DNA of 64,000 nt from Microvirga arsenatis. Lineage in GTDB: Bacteria; Pseudomonadota; Alphaproteobacteria; Rhizobiales; Beijerinckiaceae. Made by a program: the position numbers and the translations under genes. This document shows, in pieces, positions 39,301-49,600 of the stretch. Under the pieces are notes generated by a model. It saw only the letters and a list, made by a program, of their open reading frames with translations, searched no databases and had not been told where the DNA came from. How positions within the stretch are numbered: the first letter of the stretch is position 1; every line of letters starts with the position of its first letter. Location: the NCBI RefSeq assembly GCF_009910705.1, contig NZ_JAAAXJ010000002.1, forward strand, positions 62,001-126,000, read 5' to 3'.

Positions 39301-40923
39301 GACGGCGGCGGCGACAACGACACCCTCGACGGCGGCGGCGAAAACGACATCATTGATGGCGGTGAGGGCGACGACACCCTCAAGGGCGGCGACGGCGAAG
39401 ACACTCTTCTTGGCGGCGCGGGCAACGACACCCTCTACGGTGGCGGCGGGGTACAATCGGACCAGAACAACACGCTCCAGGGCGGTAGGGGCGACGACAC
39501 CTTCATCGTCTCCAGCGGCAATGAGATTCTGATCGAGCTCGCCGATGAGGGCATCGACACGGTTCGGACCGGCTGGCACTCCTACACGCTCGGCGCCAAT
39601 ATCGAGAACCTGATCCTCGTGAACACAGCCACAGGCCGGGGCAACGGTCTCGACAACGTCATCACCGGCAGCTCTGGAAACGACACCCTGCACGGCGAGG
39701 GCGGCGCCGACACCCTCGACGGAAGCTTTGGGCGCGACCAGCTCTTCGGCGGCGAAGGGAACGACAGCCTCAGCGGCGGCATCCTCGACGACACGCTCAG
39801 CGGCGGCGAGGGCGACGACGTCCTTCAGGGCGACGCCGGGGACGACTACCTCGAAGGAAACGACGGGGCCGACACGCTCCGTGGCGGGGAGGGACTGGAC
39901 ATCGCGAGCTATCGCAATGCGGGAGCGGGCGTGACCGTGAGGATGACTGGAGGTCCCGACACCTTCGAGGGCATCGAGGGTCTCGAAGGCAGCAATTTCA
40001 ACGACACGCTCATCGGAGACGACGCCGACAACTACCTCAACGGAGGCTACGGCAACGACATTCTGGAGGGCAATGGCGGTTACGACTACGCGGACTACAT
40101 CACCGGCTCCTCGATCTTCATCGACCTGCGATTCGAGGTTCAGGATAGCGACCGCACGGGCGGGCGGGGCCAGGACACGCTTAGGGGAATCGAGGGCGTG
40201 AGGGGGAGCCAAGAGGGCGACAGCATTTGGGGCGACGACGGCTCCTGGGGCAACCGGCTGCTCGGGATGGATGGGAACGACCGTCTGTTCGGCCTTGGCG
40301 GCAACGACACGCTGGAGGGCGGCAGGGGCGACGACCTCCTGGCCGGCGAGGCGGGCGACGACAGCCTGATCGGCGGCGAGGGCAACGACGAGCTCATCGG
40401 CGATCCCGGAGCCGACACGCTCGACGGCGGCGAGGGCAACGACCTGCTCTACGGCAATGGAGAGGAGGACGTCCTGACCGGCGGCGGCGGCCGCGACACC
40501 CTCGACGGCGGAACCGGATCCGATACCCTCACCGGGGGCTTAGATTCGGATATCCTGTCAGGCTGGCTGGGGTCCGACGTCTTCATTCTCACTTCGTTCG
40601 GCGATGCGTCTTTCGATGGATCCGAGGTCATCACCGACTTCGACTGGTCGGTCGCGGGAGGCAACGACAACACGACCGCGGATCTGCTGGACCTCTCGCG
40701 GATCGATGCCCTCCTGGGCGGCTCCGACGACGCTTTCACCGGGGTGACGGCCCTCGGCACCACGGCGCTCGCGCGGCTCGAGGCGGGACGCCTGTACTAC
40801 GACACGGCCAACGGCACCCTCTACGCCTATGTCGGTGCCGCCAGCACGCTGGGGCAGGCGAACTTCAAGCTTCAGGTTGGAACGGGCGTGGTCTGGAGCG
40901 CCGGGGTGAACATCCTCCTGTAG
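36355..40923 (+). CDS. Large RTX (hemolysin-type calcium-binding repeat) protein
   Basis: This 1,522-residue protein is built almost wholly from GGxGxDxLx nonapeptide repeats that bind Ca2+ as a beta-roll after secretion. Nine longer modules interrupt the repeats. Each begins DTYIVDN- or DTFIVS-like, continues with a GTDTV...YTLG...VENLVL segment and ends GTGNALDNxITGN. The last 130 residues (SDVFILTSFGDASFDGSE..., LYYDTANGTLYAYVG) resemble the serralysin-type C-terminal region with a type I secretion signal. No Sec signal and no N-terminal enzyme domain are visible. It is probably an exported surface, adhesion or matrix protein. No type I secretion genes are nearby. Confidence 0.9.
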   Translation: MTSLKPVFIVSSRVKTRKPDPVEALSAREDSSTLAPASASLVGTPRADRLFGTSANDVLSGLAGNDLLDGRKGRDRMTGGAGNDTYIVDNTGDRVTEKARGGTDLVKASVSWTLGAQVENLTLAGRSGLRGTGNSLANTITGNNGNNILDGKGGTDRLAGAKGDDTYIVDHAGDRVTEKANEGLDTVQASVSFTLGAHVENLVLVGIATSGTGNDLANRITGNAGDNHLVGAAGHDTLEGGAGHDTMLGGTGADWLLGGDGNDALDGDADNDIIEGGAGNDRLDGEAGADTLAGGAGDDTYFVDDVFDRVMEEAGAGTDTVWSSTGIALADHVERLVLTGRAVAGTGNALANIITGTDGDNLLDGRGGADTLNGGAGNDTYVAEEAGDVIVEAAGGGADTVRAAFDHTLGDHIENLVLIGTAGTGTGNDLDNAITGNRFNNSLIGAKGHDTLDGGAGDDTLEGGAGDDLYRVDSADDRIQETAGAGYDSVQALADYGLGDNVECLILVGTAVNGTGNALDNTLTGNALDNGLAGGNGKDTLDGGAGADTLAGGDHDDVYHVDNAGDVIVEMQGEQAGYDTVKAGADYVLGLNVEHLILVGNAVAGMGNALDNLITGNDRGNSLSGGEGNDTLEGGAGDDTLAGSIGSDSLVGGIGDDTFIVSSGSETLVEIAGEGTDTARASLDYTLGAEIENLVLLGGASVGTGNALANRITGNESNNALSGEAGADTLEGGAGNDTLWGGAGADSLMGGEGDDLLDSTADGDTLDGGMGNDKLLYEGWGSVSLMGGEGNDTLDSGFGNDVLHGGAGNDVLYGDGGDDTLQGGSDDDTFIVDHLNDTVVELANDGVDAVHAYIDYTLTPHVENLVLLGAALDGTGNALDNIITGNASHNTLDGDDGNDTLQGGTGNDTLRGGAGGDYLEGADGNDSLAGGDGNDTLYGGTGYDTLVGGDGDDLLESSYGHHSLMGGAGNDSLTGSDGRDTLDGGGDNDTLDGGGENDIIDGGEGDDTLKGGDGEDTLLGGAGNDTLYGGGGVQSDQNNTLQGGRGDDTFIVSSGNEILIELADEGIDTVRTGWHSYTLGANIENLILVNTATGRGNGLDNVITGSSGNDTLHGEGGADTLDGSFGRDQLFGGEGNDSLSGGILDDTLSGGEGDDVLQGDAGDDYLEGNDGADTLRGGEGLDIASYRNAGAGVTVRMTGGPDTFEGIEGLEGSNFNDTLIGDDADNYLNGGYGNDILEGNGGYDYADYITGSSIFIDLRFEVQDSDRTGGRGQDTLRGIEGVRGSQEGDSIWGDDGSWGNRLLGMDGNDRLFGLGGNDTLEGGRGDDLLAGEAGDDSLIGGEGNDELIGDPGADTLDGGEGNDLLYGNGEEDVLTGGGGRDTLDGGTGSDTLTGGLDSDILSGWLGSDVFILTSFGDASFDGSEVITDFDWSVAGGNDNTTADLLDLSRIDALLGGSDDAFTGVTALGTTALARLEAGRLYYDTANGTLYAYVGAASTLGQANFKLQVGTGVVWSAGVNILL

Positions 40924-40996
40924 GCGCCTGCCTTGCGGGGAAACGGCGACCGCGGCCCGCCCATGCGAGCGGTACCACCTCCATCCGGCACGTCTG

Positions 40997-41756
40997 TCAG
41001 GCGAAGGGCAGGGTCCCCTGCGCCGGGGCTTCGACGCTCAGGTGCTCGCCTTCGCCGATGGTGCCGCTCGCCACCACCTCCGCATAGATGCCGCAATCGA
41101 CATGCCCATAGGCTTCCATGAGGCTCCTGGGGATCTGCAGGTCGCGCAGGCCGGTGCCCGGGTCCACGTTGGTGGCGGCGCAGCGCTCGATGCGCTTCGT
41201 CACCTTCAGGCGCAGGCCCGAGGGCGCGGTCAGCACCTTGCCGACGAGGTCGAACTCCGCGAAAGCGCAGGGGATCGACCGGGGCGCCGACCACGTTCTC
41301 CAGCTCCCGCACGCTCGCCAGGTTGATGAGGGAGACGAAGCCGCGCCGGGAATCGGTGAAGCGGAAGCCGGCCGGGGCGGTGAGCACCTTCGGCGGGCCG
41401 CGCAGCTCCTTGGGCATGAAGCGGCGGAAGAACGCCTCGATGGCGAGCCGCCCCTCCGGCGTCGAGAGATCGCCGCGGGCCACCTCCCGGCCGCCCTCCT
41501 CGACGAAGAGGGTGGTGATGGAGTCCACATAGCGGGTCCTGAGCCGTGCCAGGCCTTCGTTCCTCATGAGCATCAGGAACTTGATCTTGGGCTGATGCTG
41601 CGGGTTCTCCGGCTCGAACCCGGCCGGCCCGTTCTCGATCGCGAACAGCCGGTCGCCGGGAAAATAGTCGCCTTTCGCGAGGGCTGCGGAGGACAGGGTC
41701 TCGGGCGAGAGGCCCTTGACGGGATAGCGCTGGAGGGAGGCGATGCGGATGGTCAT
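40997..41756 (-). pseudogene. MOSC-domain protein gene broken by a frameshifting deletion
   Basis: The N-terminal MOSC beta-barrel (MTIRIASLQRYPVKGLSPET, from the ATG at 41756) reads in one frame to VVGAPVDPLRFRG. From about 41255-41270 the homology continues in another frame: FAEFDLVGKVL, then KRIERCAATNVDPGTGLRD with the molybdenum-cofactor Cys, to a stop at 40997. About ten residues normally found between the two parts are also missing, so a deletion of roughly 30 bases caused the shift. Intact relatives (YcbX/YiiM-like) act on N-hydroxylated compounds. An assembly or sequencing error remains possible. Confidence 0.85.
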
Positions 41757-41804
41757 GGACTAGCGATAGCGGGCGTGAGGAGGCCGGACAAGGGATCCTC
41801 TCAC

Positions 41805-41891
41805 GTCATCACCGGCCTTGTGCCGGCGATCTCGCTTCTGCAGAGCGCCGCGCTTTCCGGTCATGATAGCCGGGACACGCCCGTCGGTGAC
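41805..41891 (+). repeat. A-type composite palindromic repeat, degenerate copy A4
   Basis: The left arm GTCATCACCGGCCTTGTGCC matches copy A1, then GGCGATCTCG. The right arm (GGTCATGATAGCCGGGACAC, then GCCCGTCGGTGAC) is decayed and lacks the clean GGCCGGG/CCCGGCC stem. Confidence 0.6.
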
Positions 41892-41946
41892 GAGGAAGGG
41901 ATGTGGAGTCGTGCCCGGTCTCAGGACAGGCGTCGAGCACAAACAA

Positions 41947-41973
41947 AAAGCCCCGCCGAAGCAGCGGGGCTTT
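41947..41973. terminator. Bidirectional intrinsic terminator
   Basis: AAAGCCCCGC (41947-41956) pairs with GCGGGGCTTT (41964-41973) around CGAAGCA. Read on the minus strand it ends in CTTTTTGTTT, so it best serves the two small genes at 41997-42596. Confidence 0.8.
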
Positions 41974-41996
41974 CGTCTCGGGCGCAATCCGAAACC

Positions 41997-42266
41997 CTAC
42001 GAAGCATCCCCCGAGCGGGCGACCTTGGAGCGCTTCAGCTGGGGCGTGAAGCCGGCTTCGCGGCCGCTGGAGCGGTCGAACTCCACCATGTGCGGGTCCT
42101 TCTGCATGCCCTCATGGGCGGTCTGGTGCTCGGGAATGTTGGTCTGGGGCCCGGCCTCCTGCTTCATGCGCAGGGCCTTCTCGGCATTGGCCATCAGCTC
42201 CTGGCGCGCCTTCTCGGCCTTGCGCTTGGACGGGCTGAAGCGGGCGAAGAAATCGAAAAGAGCCAT
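41997..42266 (-). CDS. Small conserved-type hypothetical protein, 89 residues
   Basis: The protein begins MALFDFFARFSPSKRKAEKA and continues as a charged helix (RQELMANAEKALRMKQEAG), then a polar tail. No domain is recognised. It is six bases downstream of the next small gene on the same strand and followed by the terminator at 41947-41973, so the pair forms a small operon. Helix and charge patterns resemble proteins of general stress or envelope function; that is only an impression. Confidence 0.7.
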   Translation of the reverse strand: MALFDFFARFSPSKRKAEKARQELMANAEKALRMKQEAGPQTNIPEHQTAHEGMQKDPHMVEFDRSSGREAGFTPQLKRSKVARSGDAS

Positions 42267-42272
42267 GGTGTC

Positions 42273-42596
42273 TTACTCCTTGGCGCGCGAGAGGACGCCG
42301 TCCTCCTCGTCGCTGCGGTGGGTCGGTGGGGATTGGACGTTCCGGCGCGACTGCGGGGTGTCGCGCGAGGTGGCGATGGTGCCGGTGGAATCGCCGATGT
42401 CCCGGTCGGCCTTGTTGGCCGCCGGTCCTTTATCGTCCCGGATGATCCGCCCGTTCTCGGTGGTGTCGCCGAAGGTCTCCGGCGTGACCGAGGGCTGCTG
42501 CTCGGCCGGGCTCTCCGGCACCGCAAGGCCAAGCTCCGCGTTGCGGGCTAGGTCGGCACGGGCTTTCTCGGCTTCCGAACGCGGGTCGCGTGTCAT
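42273..42596 (-). CDS. Small hydrophilic hypothetical protein, 107 residues
   Basis: A polar, low-complexity protein (MTRDPRSEAEKARADLARNA... then THRSDEEDGVLSRAKE) with an N-terminal amphipathic helix and a disordered remainder. The ATG at 42596 has GAGGAGG six bases upstream, a very strong ribosome binding site. No family is recognised. It is the first gene of a two-gene unit, divergent from clpB. The shared 179-base upstream region may coordinate it with the heat-shock gene. Confidence 0.7.
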   Translation of the reverse strand: MTRDPRSEAEKARADLARNAELGLAVPESPAEQQPSVTPETFGDTTENGRIIRDDKGPAANKADRDIGDSTGTIATSRDTPQSRRNVQSPPTHRSDEEDGVLSRAKE

Positions 42597-42653
42597 GGGA
42601 ACCTCCTCAAATCGTTGCTGGGTCAATGCCAGCATCGCGAGCCGGTTCCCCCT

Positions 42654-42682
42654 CTTGTTGTGACGAAATGGACACACCACCT
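42654..42682 (+). promoter_or_regulatory. Possible RpoH-type promoter of clpB
   Basis: CTTGTT (42654-42659) and CCACCT (42677-42682) are 17 bases apart, about 95 bases before the clpB ATG. Each half matches the alphaproteobacterial heat-shock sigma consensus (CTTGAC / CCATAT) at only four of six bases, so the call is weak. Confidence 0.28.
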
Positions 42683-42775
42683 TAACCCCAGCGGATGCCT
42701 CATCGCAGAGGGTCCGACATCGCAGGGTCGGCCTGTGCCTCCAAGAGGGCGGGCTGACCTGAGGAGGGATGATCG

Positions 42776-45397
<2,622 letters not shown>

Positions 45398-45418
45398 AGC
45401 GCAGTCTCAGAAACCAAA

Positions 45419-45442
45419 ATGGCCGGGCTCGTTCCCGGCCAT
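45419..45442 (+). terminator. Hairpin terminator after clpB
   Basis: ATGGCCGGG (45419-45427) pairs with CCCGGCCAT (45434-45442) around CTCGTT, 22 bases after the stop. The T tract is poor, so termination may be partial. Confidence 0.55.
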
Positions 45443-45472
45443 CTCGATTCAATAAGGCGCAGTGCTCTTCTT

Positions 45473-45507
45473 GATCGGGATCACCGGCACAAGGCCGGCG
45501 ATGATGA
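45473..45507 (-). repeat. A-type palindromic repeat, half copy A5
   Basis: GATCGGGATCACCGGCACAA followed by GGCCGGCGATGATGA matches one arm of the A-type unit in reverse orientation, with its ATCGGGAT linker. The other arm is absent. Confidence 0.55.
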
Positions 45508-45524
45508 GGAAGAGTGATGCGCGC

Positions 45525-45962
45525 CTACTCCGCCGCGACGCCGTAATCGCCCTCGTCGTTGGCAGCCCCGGCTGCGCCCCGGTTCTGCCGTTCCGTGCGG
45601 CGCGGCGTGGCGCCCTCGCGCAGGAGCATGTCCTTGTCGATGCGCTCGCCCTTGTCGTCGCGCAGCTCGCGCTTGGAACGGCGCAGCTGCTTCGCCGTCT
45701 TCTGCAGCGCAGCGCGGAAAGCCGTGTAGAGATCCTTGTCCTTCGCCTCCCCGCTCATCATCTTGAGCGCGCCCATCTGCATGTTCACCGTGCAGCGGTA
45801 GGTAATGCCCTCCCGCGTGACATGCACGGATGCCATGCTCAACCGCCCGAAATACTTTCCGGAGACCTTCTGGATGCTGGATTTGGCATATTCGGGGAAG
45901 TTCTCGCCGAGATCGACGGTCGAGCTTTGCACCAGGATGTTGTCGGCGCCTTCGAGACTCAT
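45525..45962 (-). CDS. hpf: Hibernation-promoting factor, short form
   Basis: This 145-residue protein has the RaiA/HPF fold: VDLGENFPEYAKSSIQKVSG, KYFGRLSMASVHVTREG, YRCTVNMQMG and AFRAALQKTAKQLRRSKREL. It binds the 30S subunit and silences ribosomes in stress or stationary phase. The C-terminal dimerisation domain found in the usual alphaproteobacterial long HPF is missing and replaced by about 45 polar residues. A long-form gene may therefore exist elsewhere. The ATG at 45962 sits behind AGGAGG. Confidence 0.85.
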   Translation of the reverse strand: MSLEGADNILVQSSTVDLGENFPEYAKSSIQKVSGKYFGRLSMASVHVTREGITYRCTVNMQMGALKMMSGEAKDKDLYTAFRAALQKTAKQLRRSKRELRDDKGERIDKDMLLREGATPRRTERQNRGAAGAANDEGDYGVAAE

Positions 45963-46062
45963 TCGCTCCTCCTTGGGTGAAGGTTCGAGGGCTAACGACC
46001 GGCCTGCAAGAAGGTTTCGCCCGTGATGAAACAAAACCGGTCCTGCCAAGGTTGTATTTTCT

Positions 46063-47166
46063 TCAGGGCCTGCGGCTGCCCGGCCCCTGCTCTCCCACAT
46101 CCACGACAGCCACGTCGATGGTCTCCCGGCGGTTGTTCCGGACGACGGTGAGCGAGACCGTCTTGCCGACGCCGACCCTCTCGAGCCTGTCCGTCAGATC
46201 CGACAGGCGCCGCACGGGCGCATCGTCCACCCCCACGATCACGTCGCCGATGACGCCCGCCCGCGCATCGACGCCGCGCAGGCCGGCCCGATCCGCCGGC
46301 GAGCCCGGCACGACACCGGCCACGATGACGCCCGTCAGGCCGAGCTGGGCGTTGAGCGTCTCGTCGCCGGCCAGGATCCCGATCCCCGGCGTCGGCACGC
46401 GGCCGGTGCGGATGAGCTCGGGCACCACGCGGTTGACCACGTCGACGGGAATGGCGAAGCCGATGCCGGCGCTGGTGCCGGAGGGCGAGTAGATCGCCGT
46501 GTTGACGCCGATCAGGCGCCCGGCGGAATCGAGCAGCGGGCCGCCGGAATTGCCCGGGTTGATCGCCGCGTCGGTCTGGATGACGTCGGCGATCTCGCGC
46601 CCGCCGCTCGTGGGCAGGCGGCGCTTGAGGGCGCTGATGATGCCGGTGGTCAGCGACTGGTCGAGCCCGAACGGATTGCCGATGGCAAAGGCCGCCTGCC
46701 CCACCTTCAGGTCGGCGGAGCTGCCCACGCTCACGGGCGCGGGCAGCCCGGCCCGGCGCTGCAGCCGCAGGACGGCAAGATCGTAGTTCGGCGCTCGGCC
46801 CACCACCTCCGCGGGCAGCACCTCCCCCGAGGCGAGGCGCACGGCGAAGGCGGAGCCGTTCTCCACCACATGCTCGTTGGTGACCACGTGGCCGGCCGCA
46901 TCCCAGACGAAGCCGGTGCCGGAACCCGCCGGCTCTCGGCCGGCAGGCCCGCGCCCCTGCAGGGCGACGACCTGCACCACGGAGGGCGCCACCGTCTCGA
47001 AGAGGCGGATCGTCGTGCGTTCGAACTCGGCCAGATCTCCGCGCGCCGCGACGGGCCGCGGCTCCCTGGCGGAATAGAGGTAGGAGTTCACATAGGGCTG
47101 CAGCACCAGGATCGCGAGCAGCACCGCCACGACCAGCATGATGATTCGTGTTGCCCGTTCCTGCAT
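46063..47166 (-). CDS. Membrane-anchored DegP/HtrA-like serine protease with PDZ domain
   Basis: This 367-residue protein has an N-terminal transmembrane anchor (RIIMLVVAVLLAILVLQPYV, residues 7-26) and a trypsin-like domain with His99, Asp129 and Ser207 (NPGNSGGPLL). One PDZ domain follows (from about residue 255, TPGIGILAGDETLN). The layout matches DegS-like or HhoB-like proteases that face the periplasm. They act in envelope quality control or cleave a regulatory substrate. It is divergent from the glycosidase gene. Confidence 0.92.
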   Translation of the reverse strand: MQERATRIIMLVVAVLLAILVLQPYVNSYLYSAREPRPVAARGDLAEFERTTIRLFETVAPSVVQVVALQGRGPAGREPAGSGTGFVWDAAGHVVTNEHVVENGSAFAVRLASGEVLPAEVVGRAPNYDLAVLRLQRRAGLPAPVSVGSSADLKVGQAAFAIGNPFGLDQSLTTGIISALKRRLPTSGGREIADVIQTDAAINPGNSGGPLLDSAGRLIGVNTAIYSPSGTSAGIGFAIPVDVVNRVVPELIRTGRVPTPGIGILAGDETLNAQLGLTGVIVAGVVPGSPADRAGLRGVDARAGVIGDVIVGVDDAPVRRLSDLTDRLERVGVGKTVSLTVVRNNRRETIDVAVVDVGEQGPGSRRP

Positions 47167-47347
47167 CCTTCCTCCCGCATCTGCTCAAGCCCTCTCACAA
47201 CGGACACGCTTGACGGAAGTTCAACCCGAAACGCGAGGCCGCGCGAGGAACCCCTCGCCCGCCATGGGCTTGTTCCGATGACGGATGGTTGAGCTTGTCG
47301 CGGGAAAGACAAGGCTCTCCTTCGTTCAACGCGAGGAGGATGCTGCA

Positions 47348-48628
47348 GTGGACGATCGTTCGCCGCCGGGCGGCGCGGCCGGGCCCGCCATTCAGGCCGG
47401 CATCTTTCCGACCTTCTTCCTGTCGGGCTTCGAGTGCTCGACCTTCGTCTGGAAGGATCGCGGCCGCCGCGATCTCGTGGCCGAAACCCGGCACCGGGAG
47501 CACGTGGAGGAGGATCATGCCTTCCTGCGCTCGCTTGGGATCGCAGTCGCGCGACAGGGCATTCCCTGGCCCTTCGTGGACAAGAACGGCGCCTACGACT
47601 TCTCGGGCCTCGACCCCTTCATTGCTGCCATGAACCGCCACCAGATCCTGCCGATCTGGGACCTGTGCCATTACGGCTACCCGGACGATGCCGATCCCTT
47701 CGCGCCCGATTTCGCGGAGCGTTTCGCGGCCTATGCGAAGGCGGCGGCGGAATACGTGACGCCGCGAATGCGCGGGCCGCATTTCTTCACGCCCATCAAC
47801 GAGATCACCTTCTTCGCCTTCATGGGCGGCGAATGGGGCTGGACCGCGCCGTTCCGCAAGACCGACGAAGATCGCCGCCGCTTGCGTCTCGCCCTGTGCA
47901 AAGCCGACATCGCGGCCGTGAAGGCGATCCGCCAGGTCGATCCCGAGGCCCGCATGGTGCATATCGATCCGCTCATCCTCGTGGTCGCGCCGCGCGACCG
48001 GCCGGACCTGAAGGACGAGGCGGAGCATGAAACCTACACGGACACCTTTTATGCCTGGGACGTGATCTCGGGAAGGCGCCACCCGGAGCTCGGCGGTTCC
48101 CCGGAGGTGCTCGATATCGTCGGGGTCAACTGCTACTCGTTCGGCCAGATGGAGTACCGCGAGAACGGCCCGCACGCCTCGTTGGAGCCGCATGACGAGC
48201 GCATCCGGCCGCTGGGCGACCTGCTCACCTTCGCCTGGGAGCGCTACCGCCGCCCGATGATCGTGGGCGAGACGAGCGGCCTGCGGGAGGGACGCCCGGA
48301 TTGGCTCTGCGACATCGTCGAGGAGTCGCTCGCCGCCGTGCGCAACGGCATCGACCTGCACGGGGTGTGCCTGTTCCCGGCCGTGGACATGCCCGACTGG
48401 CACACGGGCGAATGGCTGCACAACGGCCTCTGCGATCTGGTGGAGGAGAACGGCGATCTCAAGCGGGTTCCGTTCCAACCCTATATCGACGAGCTGCGGC
48501 GCTGGCAGAAGCGCCTGAACCGGGTGACGGAGCTCGACGAGGATCCGTTCAGCGATCCCGTGGATCTCGCCGACATCAGGAGAGCGGCCGAGGAGATGCA
48601 GATGACCTCGGACAAGGATTGGCGCTGA
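47348..48628 (+). CDS. Clan GH-A glycoside hydrolase, GH1-like beta-glucosidase relative
   Basis: This 426-residue TIM-barrel protein has a probable acid/base Glu152 in FTPINEITFF (the NE motif) and a probable nucleophile Glu308 in MIVGETSG. FLSGFECSTFVWKDRGRRDL opens the barrel. The motifs are divergent from classical GH1 (TLNEP / TENG). A GH-A family assignment is safer than a substrate claim. I prefer the GTG at 47348, eight bases after AGGAGG, over the ATG at 47285, which lacks a ribosome binding site. There is no signal peptide, so it should be cytoplasmic. Confidence 0.8.
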   Translation: MDDRSPPGGAAGPAIQAGIFPTFFLSGFECSTFVWKDRGRRDLVAETRHREHVEEDHAFLRSLGIAVARQGIPWPFVDKNGAYDFSGLDPFIAAMNRHQILPIWDLCHYGYPDDADPFAPDFAERFAAYAKAAAEYVTPRMRGPHFFTPINEITFFAFMGGEWGWTAPFRKTDEDRRRLRLALCKADIAAVKAIRQVDPEARMVHIDPLILVVAPRDRPDLKDEAEHETYTDTFYAWDVISGRRHPELGGSPEVLDIVGVNCYSFGQMEYRENGPHASLEPHDERIRPLGDLLTFAWERYRRPMIVGETSGLREGRPDWLCDIVEESLAAVRNGIDLHGVCLFPAVDMPDWHTGEWLHNGLCDLVEENGDLKRVPFQPYIDELRRWQKRLNRVTELDEDPFSDPVDLADIRRAAEEMQMTSDKDWR

Positions 48629-48705
48629 CCGCAACCCCCTTCAGACCTGAACCAAACTTTCCCGCAAGCGTTCGCTCTCACAGTCCCGCATCCAGGAGCA
48701 TCGTG

Positions 48706-49431
48706 ATGTCACGCCGCCTCGTGATCGCCGGCCTCATGGCCGCATTCGCCGTCCCCGCCTTCGCCCAGCAGCAGAACCAGGGCATTCCCTTTCCCGTGAC
48801 GCCGCAGCCGACCGAGCGGCAGACCAATCCGGCCCTCGGGCAGAATGCGCAGGAGCGCCAGCAGCGCACGCAGCAGGGCGGCGCGCCGCAGGACACGCAG
48901 ACCCCTGCCCGGCAGGGTCAGGCCAACAGTGCCCCGGCCGCCATGGGTGAGGCACAGTCGCAGGCCGACCGGCAGTACATACAGCAGGCGCTGGCGCTCA
49001 GCACCGTGTCGCTGCAGCAGTCGAACTTCGCGCTCACCAAGGCGCAGAATCCGCGCGTGAAGCAGTTTGCGGAATTCGAGGTGGGCGAGCAGAACCTGCT
49101 CACCGAGATCATGCATTCCTTCGCCGACCCGAACGCCACCGCCTCCACCACCCGCGGCGCGCAAGCCGCCGCCTCCACCGCGCCCGAGCTGGCGCCGAAG
49201 GATGCGCAGGCGATGGAGCGGCTGTCGAAAGCACCGGGTGGCACTGCCTTCGACAAGGATTACGTCGCGCTGCAGATCCAGGGTCATCAGGAACTGCTGA
49301 AGCTGCAGGAGGACTACCTCAAGCAGGGCTCCGGCAACCGCGAGACCACGAACGTGGCCAGGCTCGCCCGCGGCCAGATCCGGGAGCATCTGGCGATTCT
49401 GCAGGACATCCAGAAGGAGCTTGGCCGATAG
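48706..49431 (+). CDS. Exported DUF4142 domain protein
   Basis: This 241-residue protein has a Sec signal peptide (LVIAGLMAAFAVPAFAQ), a Gln/Pro/Thr-rich linker (residues 20-85) and a C-terminal DUF4142 ferritin-like helical domain. That domain includes ADRQYIQQALALSTVSLQQS, VKQFAEFEVGEQNLLTEIM, then FDKDYVALQIQGHQELLKL. DUF4142 proteins are periplasmic and often stress-induced; their biochemical role is not known to me. It follows the glycosidase gene by 77 bases on the same strand. Confidence 0.85.
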   Translation: MSRRLVIAGLMAAFAVPAFAQQQNQGIPFPVTPQPTERQTNPALGQNAQERQQRTQQGGAPQDTQTPARQGQANSAPAAMGEAQSQADRQYIQQALALSTVSLQQSNFALTKAQNPRVKQFAEFEVGEQNLLTEIMHSFADPNATASTTRGAQAAASTAPELAPKDAQAMERLSKAPGGTAFDKDYVALQIQGHQELLKLQEDYLKQGSGNRETTNVARLARGQIREHLAILQDIQKELGR

Positions 49432-49600
49432 AGCACCGTCCGGCGCGGTCGACGACCCCGCGCCGCTCAGTCGTTGCGTCGAAGATCCGCGGCGCTGCTC
49501 TTCACTGCCGCAGGGCCGGAACAGCCGTCACGAACGGGACGTTGGCTCTGCGAGACGCATTAGCCGTCAGCCTCCTGAAACCCAAGAAGAGGAATAGCCC

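Noticed and set aside
36604..40560. Periodic DNA repeats that could suggest a CRISPR or tandem array
   Set aside because: The repeats are in-frame codons for calcium-binding nonapeptides, with no constant-length spacers.
47285..47347. ATG start for the glycosidase
   Set aside because: It has no ribosome binding site, whereas the GTG at 47348 has AGGAGG at eight bases.
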